Shown: piece after piece, positions 17,587 through 26,690 of the stretch
Numbering within the stretch: position 1 is the stretch's first letter
How the letters are laid out: each line of letters begins with the position of its first letter
Assembly (NCBI RefSeq): GCF_018613415.1
Contig: NZ_JAGGQG010000012.1
Span: 62,001 to 126,000, forward strand
DNA length: 64,000 bases
Source of the DNA: Bacillus sp. ISL-18
Lineage (GTDB): Bacteria; Bacillota; Bacilli; Bacillales; Cytobacillaceae
Direction of reading: 5' to 3'
The notes under the pieces: generated by a model
What the model was told of the DNA's origin: nothing
Databases searched by the model: none
The model's input: the letters and a program-made list of their open reading frames with translations, nothing else
Translations under genes and position numbers: made by a program

Positions 17587-18189
17587 ATGTCAAATTTAGA
17601 TTATAGTGTCTTTCAGATGATCAATCATCTGGCGGTAAGTGATCGCTTTTTAAACCCATTGATGATTTTTTTAGCTGAAAAAGCACAGTATTTATTCTTT
17701 GCCGCGATTGTTTTTTATTGGTTTTATCCCAAAGCCACTAATCGTAAAATGGTCGTGGAGGCCATCCTGGCTGCCTGTGTTGCCCTTAGTATCAACGGCG
17801 CGATTGGCCACTTTTTTTACCGAGCCCGGCCATTTGTCACTCATCATGTCAACTTTTTAATTTCACATGCGAAAAACGCTTCGTTCCCAAGTGACCATGC
17901 GACCGCCGCATTTGTGATTGCAACGGCATTTTGGATTTGGATTAAGCGGGATGGCTGGATTTGGCTGATTTTAGCAGCCGGAATTGCCTTGGCCCGGGTG
18001 TGGACAGGTGTTCATTATCCGTTGGATGTGACGGCGGGAATGGTTATCGGGGTTAGCATTGCGTTTGTGGTCCATTATCTATTTAGCCGATTTGAAAAAA
18101 TGAACAAAGTTAGGGAAGCCATCATTGGGGTATATGAAAGTGTGGAAGGGAAAATCCTCAAAAAAACAATTATGCTTAGAAAAAGATAG
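17587..18189 (+). CDS. PAP2 phosphatase, BcrC-like undecaprenyl-diphosphatase
   Basis: A 200-residue membrane phosphatase with PAP2 motifs in order: RARPF (motif 1, without the usual upstream Lys, as in BcrC), SFPSDHA (motif 2, PSDH) and ARVWTGVHYPLD (motif 3 with catalytic His). BcrC recycles undecaprenyl diphosphate, the carrier for wall polymers, and the overall pattern matches BcrC. It probably regenerates carrier for the flanking lipid-linked glycosylation genes. The start follows AGGGAGG. Confidence 0.88.
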   Translation: MSNLDYSVFQMINHLAVSDRFLNPLMIFLAEKAQYLFFAAIVFYWFYPKATNRKMVVEAILAACVALSINGAIGHFFYRARPFVTHHVNFLISHAKNASFPSDHATAAFVIATAFWIWIKRDGWIWLILAAGIALARVWTGVHYPLDVTAGMVIGVSIAFVVHYLFSRFEKMNKVREAIIGVYESVEGKILKKTIMLRKR

Positions 18190-18216
18190 GCATCAGGAGG
18201 TACAGTTCTCTTAGCC

Positions 18217-19920
18217 ATGAAAAAGCTTTGCGGAAAAATAAAGTCAGTTTTAGATTCAGAAAAAAAGTCGCTCATCCTTGCCATCTGCCTCATCCTTTTG
18301 TATCTGTCACCATTGTTTATCTTAGGTGAAAATGCTCATATAAGGGTCCATGACAACTTGGACTCAAATATAGCGTGGTACAAAGTCCTGAAGAATAGCG
18401 GGCAGTTATTCGGCGGAATTAATTCGGTTATACCACAAGTCATCAATGGTTTGCCGCGGAATACCTTCGGAACAGAATTCAGCGGAATTGAGTGGCTTCA
18501 TCATCTCTTTCCTTCCATGCTTGCCTATGCATTAAGTCAAACCATTACAAGGCTATTTGCTTTTCTTGGTATGTATTTATTGCTGAAGCGGCACTTTGTG
18601 AAAAAAGATGAGGCGTACCCCATTCGTGTTTGGGTATCGCTTGCGTTTGCCTTAACTCCCTTCTGGCCCTCAGGTATGTTAAGTACACTGGGAATGCCGC
18701 TTGCTCTGTGGGCGTTTATGAATATCAGGGAAGGACGCTATACCTGGAAAGAATGGCTGACACTGATTTTGCTGCCCCTTTATTCCAGCTTTGTGTTAGG
18801 GTTTTTCTTCTTTTTATTTGCCATGGGACTCACGTGGCTGAGAGACCTGCTCGTCAAGCGGAAGCTGAATGGGGTGTTCTTTAGCAGTATTGTGTTAATG
18901 ACGGTTATTTACTTATTAATAGAATACCGCCTTGTCTATTCCTTAGTATTTCCGGAAGCGCCAACGAGCCGAAATGAGTTTGTCAGCTCAACACTGGGCT
19001 TTTGGCATACGATTCGACTTGCTTGTAAAAATTACTTCCTTGGTCATACCCATGTGTTAACCCTTCATACGCTGGTGATTGTGCCGCTGTCCTTCCTAGT
19101 GATTGCTATGCTTTGGAAAAAGAAGGACCGAAACGAGACAGACAAACGATATATGTACTTATTTGTTATTAATATTCTCCTTTCTGTCTGGTATGCCTTT
19201 TGGTTTAATAAAGAGTGGGAGCCTCTTAAAGAGAGAATCTCTTTATTAAATACCTTTAATTTTGCCCGGTTCCATTTCCTAAGACCGTTAATCATCTATC
19301 TGATGTTTGCGGTGGGAGCGTTTATTTTGTGGAATAAAGGCAAGCGGTGGAAGTCATTCGTAAAAATCTGCCTGATCGTACAACTGCTGGTCTTATTCTG
19401 TGCAAACGATGAAATTGTTTATCGTGTCGCTGGAAAGCCATCCGTTCAACAGTTTTATGCGACCGAACAGTTTAAACAAATTGCCGATTATATCGGAAAG
19501 CCTAAGAGCAGCTACCGGGTTGCAAGTATCGGAATTCACCCAGCAATCGCTCAGTATAATGGCTTTTATACGTTGGATACATACAATAACTTTTATCCGC
19601 TAACGTACAAACATGAATTTAGAAAAATTATTGCCGGAGAGCTGGACAAGAGCCCGACATTAAAGAAATACTTTGATCAGTGGGGCGGCAGGTGTTATCT
19701 ATTTGTCGCTGAACTAGGGAAACACTATGAATTTAAAAAAGATTCGAAAGTGAAAATACATCATTTGCAGCTAAATACCAACGTTTTTAAACAAATGGGC
19801 GGAGAGTATATCTTTTCGGCGGTGCCGATTATGAATGCCAATGAAAATAATCTCGAACTTCAAAAGACCTTCATTCAAAAGGATTCAGCCTGGAAAATTT
19901 ATCTTTACCGCGTAAAGTAA
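18217..19920 (+). CDS. ykoS: YkoS-like polytopic membrane protein (DUF6044 type, GT-C-like)
   Basis: A 567-residue protein with some eleven hydrophobic segments spread over residues 18-390 and a C-terminal soluble portion, the architecture of membrane glycosyltransferases that use polyprenyl-phosphate sugars (GT-C type). It is adjacent to a YkoT-like polyprenyl-phosphate glycosyltransferase, as ykoS and ykoT are in B. subtilis. The symbol rests on this pairing and on general resemblance. The AGGAGG at 18195-18200 lies 16 bp from ATG 18217, unusually far, so translation may be weak or the start may be nonstandard. Confidence 0.7.
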   Translation: MKKLCGKIKSVLDSEKKSLILAICLILLYLSPLFILGENAHIRVHDNLDSNIAWYKVLKNSGQLFGGINSVIPQVINGLPRNTFGTEFSGIEWLHHLFPSMLAYALSQTITRLFAFLGMYLLLKRHFVKKDEAYPIRVWVSLAFALTPFWPSGMLSTLGMPLALWAFMNIREGRYTWKEWLTLILLPLYSSFVLGFFFFLFAMGLTWLRDLLVKRKLNGVFFSSIVLMTVIYLLIEYRLVYSLVFPEAPTSRNEFVSSTLGFWHTIRLACKNYFLGHTHVLTLHTLVIVPLSFLVIAMLWKKKDRNETDKRYMYLFVINILLSVWYAFWFNKEWEPLKERISLLNTFNFARFHFLRPLIIYLMFAVGAFILWNKGKRWKSFVKICLIVQLLVLFCANDEIVYRVAGKPSVQQFYATEQFKQIADYIGKPKSSYRVASIGIHPAIAQYNGFYTLDTYNNFYPLTYKHEFRKIIAGELDKSPTLKKYFDQWGGRCYLFVAELGKHYEFKKDSKVKIHHLQLNTNVFKQMGGEYIFSAVPIMNANENNLELQKTFIQKDSAWKIYLYRVK

Positions 19921-19935
19921 GGAGGGAAATTTCAG

Positions 19936-20925
19936 ATGAATAAACCAATCTTAACGATTGTTGTTCCATGTTATAACGAAGAAGCTGTCCTGAATGAAAC
20001 GATTTTACAATTGACGAAAATAATGGAACATTTAATCGAGGATTTGCTTGTTTCTAAGAATAGTAAGCTGTTATTTGTCGATGATGGCAGTAAGGATCAA
20101 ACCTGGAATATGATTGAAAGCGAGTGCGGGAAAAATCGTTTCGTTACGGGGCTGAAGTTAGCAGGCAATGTCGGTCATCAGAACGCCCTCATTGCTGGAC
20201 TTGAAACAGCTAATCAATACTCCGATTGCGTGATTTCGATAGATGCGGACCTGCAGGATGATATACATGTCATTCCGACCTTTGTAGAGAAATACTGGGA
20301 AGGGGTCGATATTGTTTATGGTGTAAGAGACAGCCGCGAGACTGATACCTTCTTTAAGAGGAACACAGCTTTGTTCTTTTACCGTTTCATGGAGCGGATC
20401 GGAATTAAACTTGTCCCGAATCATGCCGACTTCCGGCTGATGAGCAAACGGGCGTTGGACGAACTGTTGAAATATAAGGAGACCAATTTGTTTTTACGAG
20501 GTCTGGTGCCCCTAGTAGGATTTACCTCTGCGAAAGTTTATTATGATCGAAAAGAAAGGCTTGCCGGCGAATCGAAATACCCGTTGAAAAAAATGCTTGC
20601 CTTTGCTTTTGATGGAATGACTTCCTTCAGTGTAGCGCCCATCCGCTTTGTCACCTTTTTAGGTTTTCTCGCTGTGCTCATTAGTACATTGGTTGGCGGT
20701 TATGCCATTGTTCAAGAAATCTTGGGGCATACAGAGTCAGGCTGGACCTCGTTAGTGATCTCGATTTGGTTCGTTGGCGGATTGCAATTAATGGGTATTG
20801 GCATAATTGGTGAATATATCGGCAAGATTTATCGGGAAGTGAAACAGCGCCCAAGGTATGCGATTGAAGTGGACCGTTTCACATCACAGGTTAAGGAGAA
20901 AGAGCGAGAACTTTTGTTAAAATAG
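19936..20925 (+). CDS. ykoT: Polyprenyl-phosphate glycosyltransferase, YkoT/CsbB-like (GT2)
   Basis: A 329-residue family 2 glycosyltransferase. The catalytic domain has VVPCYNEE, the DDGSKD nucleotide-sugar motif, DADLQD and a GESKYPL acceptor-side motif, and two C-terminal membrane segments (about 235-255 and 270-295) anchor it, as in GtrB/CsbB enzymes that make undecaprenyl-phosphate sugars. The product would be flipped and used by a GT-C protein such as the YkoS-like neighbour. AAGGAGGG overlaps the ykoS stop. Confidence 0.85.
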   Translation: MNKPILTIVVPCYNEEAVLNETILQLTKIMEHLIEDLLVSKNSKLLFVDDGSKDQTWNMIESECGKNRFVTGLKLAGNVGHQNALIAGLETANQYSDCVISIDADLQDDIHVIPTFVEKYWEGVDIVYGVRDSRETDTFFKRNTALFFYRFMERIGIKLVPNHADFRLMSKRALDELLKYKETNLFLRGLVPLVGFTSAKVYYDRKERLAGESKYPLKKMLAFAFDGMTSFSVAPIRFVTFLGFLAVLISTLVGGYAIVQEILGHTESGWTSLVISIWFVGGLQLMGIGIIGEYIGKIYREVKQRPRYAIEVDRFTSQVKEKERELLLK

Positions 20926-20934
20926 TTACTGTAG

Positions 20935-20959
20935 GGACCCGTTTTGGGTTCTTTTTTTT
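20935..20959 (+). terminator. Terminator after ykoT
   Basis: A 6-bp stem GGACCC / GGGTTC (one G-U pair) at 20935-20951 is followed by eight T residues. Confidence 0.75.
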
Positions 20960-21004
20960 ATGCTCGTTTTTCTTACATTCTTTTTTAAAAAATTTAAAAT
21001 ATGT

Positions 21005-21054
21005 TTGACATTCAAACACTCATTTGAATATCATATAATCAAACGAATATTTGA
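21005..21054 (+). promoter_or_regulatory. cad promoter with two CadC-type operators
   Basis: TTGACA (21005-21010), an 18-bp spacer and TATCAT (21029-21034) form the promoter. Two inverted repeats with the same 6-bp centre are present: ATTCAAA-N6-TTTGAAT (21010-21029) between -35 and -10, and TCAAA-N6-TTTGA (21039-21054) around the transcription start. This is the form expected of ArsR/CadC operators. Confidence 0.75.
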
Positions 21055-21069
21055 ATGAAGAAGGTGACG

Positions 21070-21441
21070 ATGTTGAAAGAACAGGATGTTTGCGAGGTGA
21101 CCTGTGTCGACAGCGAGAAAACAACTCGGGTCAAGCAGCAGATTACGAATGGAAATATCGTTGATGTGACCAAGCTTTTTAAAGCTTTATCAGACGAAAC
21201 ACGTTTGAAAGTCGCCTATGCCTTAACACTGGAAGAAGAACTTTGTGTTTGTGACGTGGCCCATATTGTCGGCGCCACCACCGCAACCGCTTCCCACCAT
21301 TTACGTCACCTCAAGGGGCTTGGCCTAGCGAAATACCGTAAAGAGGGTAAGCTCGTTTATTATTCCCTTGATGATGAACATGTTAAACAATTAATCCATA
21401 TTGCGATTGAGCACCAGAAGGAGGTGGCCGGCCGTGAGTGA
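21070..21441 (+). CDS. cadC: ArsR-family cadmium/lead/zinc-sensing repressor CadC
   Basis: A winged-helix repressor released from DNA by Cd, Pb or Zn. The CadC metal-site cysteines are present: two near the N-terminus in CEVTC and two in the alpha-4 ELCVCDVA segment; the recognition helix lies in TTATASHHLRHL. ATG 21070 is preferred because it follows AAGGTGA and leaves a leader after the promoter; ATG 21055, five codons earlier, has no ribosome site. cadA overlaps its end by 8 bp. Confidence 0.9.
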   Translation: MLKEQDVCEVTCVDSEKTTRVKQQITNGNIVDVTKLFKALSDETRLKVAYALTLEEELCVCDVAHIVGATTATASHHLRHLKGLGLAKYRKEGKLVYYSLDDEHVKQLIHIAIEHQKEVAGRE

Positions 21442-23503
21442 AGCATCGACAGAAAAACAAGTCTATCGAGTCCAAGGCTTTTCCTGAACTAGCTGCGCCG
21501 CCAAGTTCGAAAAGAACGTACAGCACCTGGATGGTGTTGTGGATGCCAAAGTTAATTTTGGTGCTTCCAAGCTTACAGTCTATGGAAACACCAGCCTTGA
21601 AGAACTGCATAAAGCAGGTGCTTTTGAAAAATTAATCCTTGTCCCGGAAAAAGAAAAACAAACGTTGATTCCAAGGGAACCTTTCTGGAAGCGATACTCG
21701 CTGTTGGGAATCTCACTATTATTCCTATTGGCAGGCTATATTTTTTCAGAAACCCTGCTCTTTGCCGCTGCTATCGTAATAGGTGGATATCCTTTATTCA
21801 AAACGGGTATTAAAAACCTAATCCGCTTTGATTTTGATATGAAAACCTTGATGACAATCGCCATCGTCGGTGCTGCCATCATTGGTGAATGGCGTGAGGG
21901 GGCAGTCGTTGTCATCCTATTTGCCATTAGTGAGGTCCTTGAGGGCTATTCCATGGACAAAGCGAGAAATTCCATTCGTTCGCTGATGGAGCATGCTCCG
22001 GCAGAAGCGCTTGTCGTTCGCAAGGGGAAAGAACTCCTTTTAAAGGCGGAAGATGTTGAAATCGGCGATATCATGCTCGTGAAACCAGGACAAATGATCG
22101 CAATGGATGGGGTGATTATCGAGGGAACATCCACGATCAATCAAGCTGCAATCACCGGTGAATCGGTGCCGGTTGAAAGAGGCATTGAAGATGAGGTATT
22201 CGCCGGGACTTTAAATGAAGCAGGCTTTTTAAAAATAAGCGTAACCAAACTAGTGGATGATACAACAATTGCGAAAATCATTCATTTAGTCGAAGAAGCC
22301 CAGGCCGAAAAAGCTCCCTCACAGCAATTTGTGGACCGTTTTGCCAAGTATTATACCCCTGTCATTATCCTTGTGGCCGCTCTTGTTGCTGTTATGCCGC
22401 CGTTGTTCTTCGATGCAGGCTGGCAGGAGTGGATTTACCAAGGGCTTGCGGTATTAGTGGTTGGCTGTCCGTGTGCCCTCGTCATTTCAACGCCTGTTTC
22501 GATTGTTACCGCAATTGGCAACGGTGCACGAAATGGCGTGCTCATCAAAGGCGGGAGTTTTTTAGAGGAAGCCGGGGCCTTGAAGGCGATCGCGTTTGAT
22601 AAGACTGGAACACTAACAAAAGGGGTTCCAGTAGTGACGGATTTCGTGAACTACACATATGATGAACAACTCCTGGGAGTTGTCGCCGCACTGGAAAGTA
22701 AATCACAGCACCCACTTGCTTCCGCTGTAATGAAAAAAGCCTCTCATCTTCCGCAAAACTATGTGATTGAAGATTTCTTATCCATACCAGGAAAAGGAAT
22801 TAAAGGGGTTGTAGAGGGAACGGAATATCGTGTAGGCAACAGGAAGTTATTTGAGGAAGTGCCTGAAGCGGTTTTGGATAAAATCTCTCTGCTGCAAAAT
22901 CAAGGCAAGACGGTTATGATCGCCGGAACTGACCGTGAGATTCTCGGACTAATTGCCGTGGCCGATGAGGTCCGTGATAGCAGCAGCCATGTGATTGATC
23001 GCCTTAAACAGCTGGGGATTGAGCAGACCATTTTACTGACAGGAGATAACCAAGTCACAGCGGAAGCGATTGGCCGTGAGGCGGGTGTTAATCGAGTAGA
23101 ATCAGAGTTGCTGCCTGAAGATAAATTAACGTTTATCAAACACTTAAAAGCTCAGTACGGAAGGGTTGCGATGGTTGGCGACGGTGTGAATGATGCGCCG
23201 GCCTTGGCAGCTGCAACCGTCGGAATTGCGATGGGCGGGGCGGGAACTGACACAGCCCTCGAGACGGCTGACATTGCCTTAATGAACGATGATTTAACGA
23301 AACTCCCGTTCACCATCAAGCTGAGCCGAAAAACACTGCAAATTATCAAACAGAATATCACGTTATCAATCGTAGTAAAATTGTTTGCTCTCCTCTTAGT
23401 TGTGCCCGGCTGGCTGACCTTGTGGATTGCTATTTTTGCCGATATGGGTGTGACCTTGCTCGTTACGCTAAACGGGTTGAGGCTATTAAGAGTAAAAGAA
23501 TAA
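21434..23503 (+). CDS. cadA: Cd/Zn-exporting P-type ATPase CadA with in-frame UGA at the CxxC site
   Basis: A P1B-type ATPase exporting Cd and Zn. It starts at GTG 21434, 9 bp after AGGAGG (21419-21424) and overlapping cadC. The N-terminal HMA domain reads GFS-(TGA)-TSCAAKF, so TGA (21485-21487) occupies exactly the first Cys of the CxxC metal motif. Downstream everything is intact: about eight membrane segments, CPC, DKTGTLT phosphorylation site, SQHPLA and [10 protein letters not shown]. If UGA is a true stop, a product restarting near GTG 21539 would lack the CxxC motif but keep the catalytic core. Selenocysteine insertion, readthrough or nonsense mutation are the alternatives. Confidence 0.9.
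21485..21517 (+). promoter_or_regulatory. Possible UGA recoding site in cadA
   Basis: The UGA at 21485-21487 is followed by a small hairpin: GTTC (21505-21508), loop GAAAA, GAAC (21514-21517), with weak outer pairing of GCTG (21492) with CAGC (21521). The loop starts about 21 nt after the UGA and its first base is G, which fits the loose bacterial SECIS rules. The stem is only 4 bp, so chance occurrence is quite possible. Confidence 0.3.
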
Positions 23504-23638
23504 TCGAATTATATGCTTTGGTTCGCAACAAAATGTATTGAAAAATATCGAATAGAAAAAACTATCCTTAATCGGAATATTTTCGTTTTAGAAAGAGAAA
23601 TAGAGCCACTTACCATTAAGAGCTCTGGGGGGATAAAC

Positions 23639-24577
23639 ATGGGTCATCATCATCACCATCATCATGGACATTCACACGGCGGTCACGGACATCATCATCA
23701 TGAGCCGGCAAATTATGGGTTTGCTTTTGGAATAGGAATCACGTTAAACGTGATCTTTATCATAATAGAAGTTATTTTTGGACTATTGGGAGACTCCCTA
23801 GCGTTACTAGCCGATGCCGGACATAATTTAAGTGATGTGTTAGGCCTGGTTATTGCCTGGATTGCTGTTTGGCTGGGGAAAAAAGCACCTACCAGCAAGC
23901 GGACGTATGGGTTTAAGAAAAGCTCCATTCTTGCTGCTCTTTTTAATGCCGTGTTTCTACTTGTAGCGATTGGCGCCATTGCCTGGGAGGCCATTCAGAG
24001 GTTCTCGGCTCCTGCACCCGTTGCTGGAAAAACTGTCATCATTGTGGCACTGATTGGTATCGTCATTAATTCGATAACGGCCTTCCTATTTATGTCTGGG
24101 AGGAAACATGATTTGAATATTCGCGGAGCATACCTACACATGGTGGCAGACGCGGTCGTATCTTTAGGAGTTGTCGTATCAGGTTTCATTATGCTTTGGT
24201 TTGGCTGGCAATGGCTCGACCCTCTTGTAAGTTTAGTCATTGCAATCGTGATCTTTATTGGTACCTGGGGATTATTAAGTGAATCACTCAATTTATCATT
24301 AGATGCCGTTCCGGATGGGATTGATATGGATAAGATAAAAAATTATTTAACTCATTTACCTACTGTTGTCGAGGTACATGATCTACATGTTTGGGGAATG
24401 AGTACCACTGAGCCGGCCTTAACCGTCCACCTAGTCCGGTCGGATATAACCGATAATGATCAATTGTTACAACGGTTAAATAAAGAATTACATGATGAAT
24501 TTGGGATCGAACATACCACGATTCAGATCGAAAAAGGGACCTTTGCTTGTTCACAAGCGCCAATGGATTCTATTTAA
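23639..24577 (+). CDS. czcD: CDF-family zinc/cadmium exporter CzcD
   Basis: A 312-residue proton-coupled cation diffusion facilitator. A His-rich N-terminus precedes six membrane segments (about 25-215) and a C-terminal cytoplasmic metal-binding domain (about 225-305). Zinc-site residues HxxxD appear in ADAGHNLSD (segment 2) and in HMVADAVVS (segment 5). The start at ATG 23639, after GGGGGGAT, gives the usual length; the frame continues 42 codons upstream into the spacer after cadA and that part is rejected. It is probably induced with cadCA. Confidence 0.93.
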   Translation: MGHHHHHHHGHSHGGHGHHHHEPANYGFAFGIGITLNVIFIIIEVIFGLLGDSLALLADAGHNLSDVLGLVIAWIAVWLGKKAPTSKRTYGFKKSSILAALFNAVFLLVAIGAIAWEAIQRFSAPAPVAGKTVIIVALIGIVINSITAFLFMSGRKHDLNIRGAYLHMVADAVVSLGVVVSGFIMLWFGWQWLDPLVSLVIAIVIFIGTWGLLSESLNLSLDAVPDGIDMDKIKNYLTHLPTVVEVHDLHVWGMSTTEPALTVHLVRSDITDNDQLLQRLNKELHDEFGIEHTTIQIEKGTFACSQAPMDSI

Positions 24578-24593
24578 ACGCTGCAACAGAAGA

Positions 24594-24636
24594 AAGGTGC
24601 CCTAAAAGTATCACTTTTAGGGCACCTTCTTTTTTA
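24594..24636. terminator. Terminator between czcD and the AlkD-like gene
   Basis: A perfect 15-bp stem (24594-24608 with 24614-24628) with a 5-nt loop and T-rich tail. It lies between convergent genes and may serve both. Confidence 0.93.
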
Positions 24637-24693
24637 TACCCTTAAACTAGTTTGTTGATTTCCGCCCCAGGTGCTTCGCCTATATTTTGCTCG

Positions 24694-25401
24694 TTAACAC
24701 CTGACATATTTTCGTTTGAAACCGAGCTTTCCTCGATCTATTTCCTTTTGGATACTTTCGGAAGCAAGCAGAATACTGTTTTTTTTCTTGTCCCGCTTGA
24801 TTTCAACTGGTCCTACTCTCTTGGCGGTTTCCACCGCTTTATCATGGAGCGGCAAAAAGGAAGTCCCGACTGTGTAAATAAAATTATTCATAGCGGATTT
24901 TGTTCGTTCAGGAGAATCGTGAATCGTATTTTCTACTTGATCCAGCATACTGGCCAGCTTGCTTGCACTAAATTCGCTGTCCGGGCGGCTGCCTAAAAGC
25001 CAGCAGTAGCAGCTCCAGCCAGCCGACATCCTAAGTTCTTCCCCGCTTGCGATCCATTTATCGGCAACAGCTTGCGCGATATTAGTTTCAGCCAAAGTGA
25101 CGGCAACTACATAATCAGACAGCATATAAAAATACGCCGCATCGATCCAGCGCTCAAAATCCTCCTCCGTCATGACCAATGGGTCCGCAATGATACCGGC
25201 AAAATACATGGCATCATAGTTTCCAGTGGCATAAAGCTGCTCGGCTAACGGTTGATTTTTCTTGATTTTCTTTGCGATTGGCTTCATTGCGCCTGTAGCC
25301 ACACCAAAAAGCGGCTCGTGTGCACCATTGCTTAAATAGGTCTTTTTCAGGCGTTCCTTGCCGAGCTCCTTCAGTTCCTGCATAACATATTCGAAATCCA
25401 T
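24694..25401 (-). CDS. DNA alkylation repair protein, AlkD-like
   Basis: A 235-residue all-helical HEAT-like repeat protein of the DNA alkylation repair family, whose AlkD members excise N3- and N7-alkylpurines. Features are the conserved W-ID...YFMLSDY segment and the aromatic/acidic groove WSCYCWLLGSRPDSEF. Size matches Bacillus AlkC/AlkD proteins. The start ATG 25401 follows AAGGAAGGGAGT. It is probably monocistronic or at the end of the minus-strand unit that starts upstream with the MFS gene. Confidence 0.8.
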   Translation of the reverse strand: MDFEYVMQELKELGKERLKKTYLSNGAHEPLFGVATGAMKPIAKKIKKNQPLAEQLYATGNYDAMYFAGIIADPLVMTEEDFERWIDAAYFYMLSDYVVAVTLAETNIAQAVADKWIASGEELRMSAGWSCYCWLLGSRPDSEFSASKLASMLDQVENTIHDSPERTKSAMNNFIYTVGTSFLPLHDKAVETAKRVGPVEIKRDKKKNSILLASESIQKEIDRGKLGFKRKYVRC

Positions 25402-25469
25402 CGTTTATCACTCCCTTCCTTTATAAACATAACATTTATTCTAACCATCCAGCTTATAAAGCCAAGTAG

Positions 25470-26660
25470 TTATATACGAAGAATAAACATCAGCAATGCA
25501 GAAATTATAGCAAGTATACTACTCACACCAAAAGCGGTAAAAGCCCCAAAGGATTGCCACAAGAACCCTGCCATCACACTTGCGGGCAAGGCAGCAATAC
25601 CTGTTAAGGCATTAAATGTTCCCATTGCCGTCCCTCGTTGTCCTTCAGGTACCATATCGGCTACATATGCCTTTTGAATCCCTTCCGTAGTGGCATAGTA
25701 CAACCCATAAATAAAGAATAAGATCCAAATCCCCATCACCGTATGGACCAGACCAAAGCCGAGATAAATGAGTGCAAACATGACATAACCTGTGATTAAA
25801 ACGGGGCGGCGGCCAATTCGATCGGAGATGATCCCAAATGGAGTAGAAAAAATACTTGCGATGATGTTGTAAGCAAAATAAGTCAGTGGGATATATTCGG
25901 CAGCCATACCAACATCTTTTGCCCGCAAGATCAGGAACGCATCAGAGAAGTTCCCTATGGTAAAGAGGAATGTGATAAGTGTGAACCACACAAACCGTGA
26001 ATTAAGTCCCTTGAAGCTAATCTTTGGTAACATTTTTACATTACCTGGTGTTTTTAGTGGATTCCGTTTCTCTTTTAAGAAGAAGATGAGGAGCAGCGTT
26101 GCTATTAATCCAGGAATAGCAGATATCCAAAATACGGCCTGATAGCTACCATTCCATAGAGTAAGGATTAAGTAGGTGACAAAAGGTCCAAGAGCTGCCC
26201 CCAGTGTATCCATTGACCGTCTAAAACCAAAGGCTTTTCCACGTTCTTCTTTTGTTGTGGTATCGGCAAGGATGGCATCTCTTGGGGATGTACGAATTCC
26301 TTTACCAAAACGGTCGGCAAACCGAATAAAGAGAACTTGCCCCCAGGTTGAGGATAAGGCAAAAAAAGGTTTTATTAGATTGGATAGACTATAACCGCCA
26401 ACCATTAACCATTTTCTTTTACCAAATCGGTCCGAAATCCACCCAGAAAAAAACTTTAAAATACTTGCCGTACTCTCTGCAATTCCCTCGATAATCCCCA
26501 CGGTCCCAACTGGGACATGTAATACGGAAGTTAAATAAAGTGGAAGGATTGGTACAATCATCTGACTCGAAAGGTCTGTCAAAAGACTCACCATTCCAAG
26601 GACAAAAATCACTGAACTTAATCCGAAAAATTGTTTTTTCGATTGTTTTTCAGACTCCAT
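25470..26660 (-). CDS. MFS transporter
   Basis: A 396-residue major facilitator with twelve hydrophobic segments and the loop 2-3 motif GWISDRFGKRKW, repeated in the second half as GIISDRIGRRPV. Typical of drug or metabolite exporters; the substrate cannot be told. It lies 30 bp after the kinase gene in the same direction, so it is probably controlled by that two-component system. AGAGGTGA precedes ATG 26660. Confidence 0.85.
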   Translation of the reverse strand: MESEKQSKKQFFGLSSVIFVLGMVSLLTDLSSQMIVPILPLYLTSVLHVPVGTVGIIEGIAESTASILKFFSGWISDRFGKRKWLMVGGYSLSNLIKPFFALSSTWGQVLFIRFADRFGKGIRTSPRDAILADTTTKEERGKAFGFRRSMDTLGAALGPFVTYLILTLWNGSYQAVFWISAIPGLIATLLLIFFLKEKRNPLKTPGNVKMLPKISFKGLNSRFVWFTLITFLFTIGNFSDAFLILRAKDVGMAAEYIPLTYFAYNIIASIFSTPFGIISDRIGRRPVLITGYVMFALIYLGFGLVHTVMGIWILFFIYGLYYATTEGIQKAYVADMVPEGQRGTAMGTFNALTGIAALPASVMAGFLWQSFGAFTAFGVSSILAIISALLMFILRI

Positions 26661-26690
26661 AATTCACCTCTATTCACCTTGTTGAAAATT

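Noticed and set aside
23513-23638. N-terminal extension of CzcD
   Set aside because: The 42 extra codons have no ribosome site and no membrane-protein character; the family starts at the His-rich segment.
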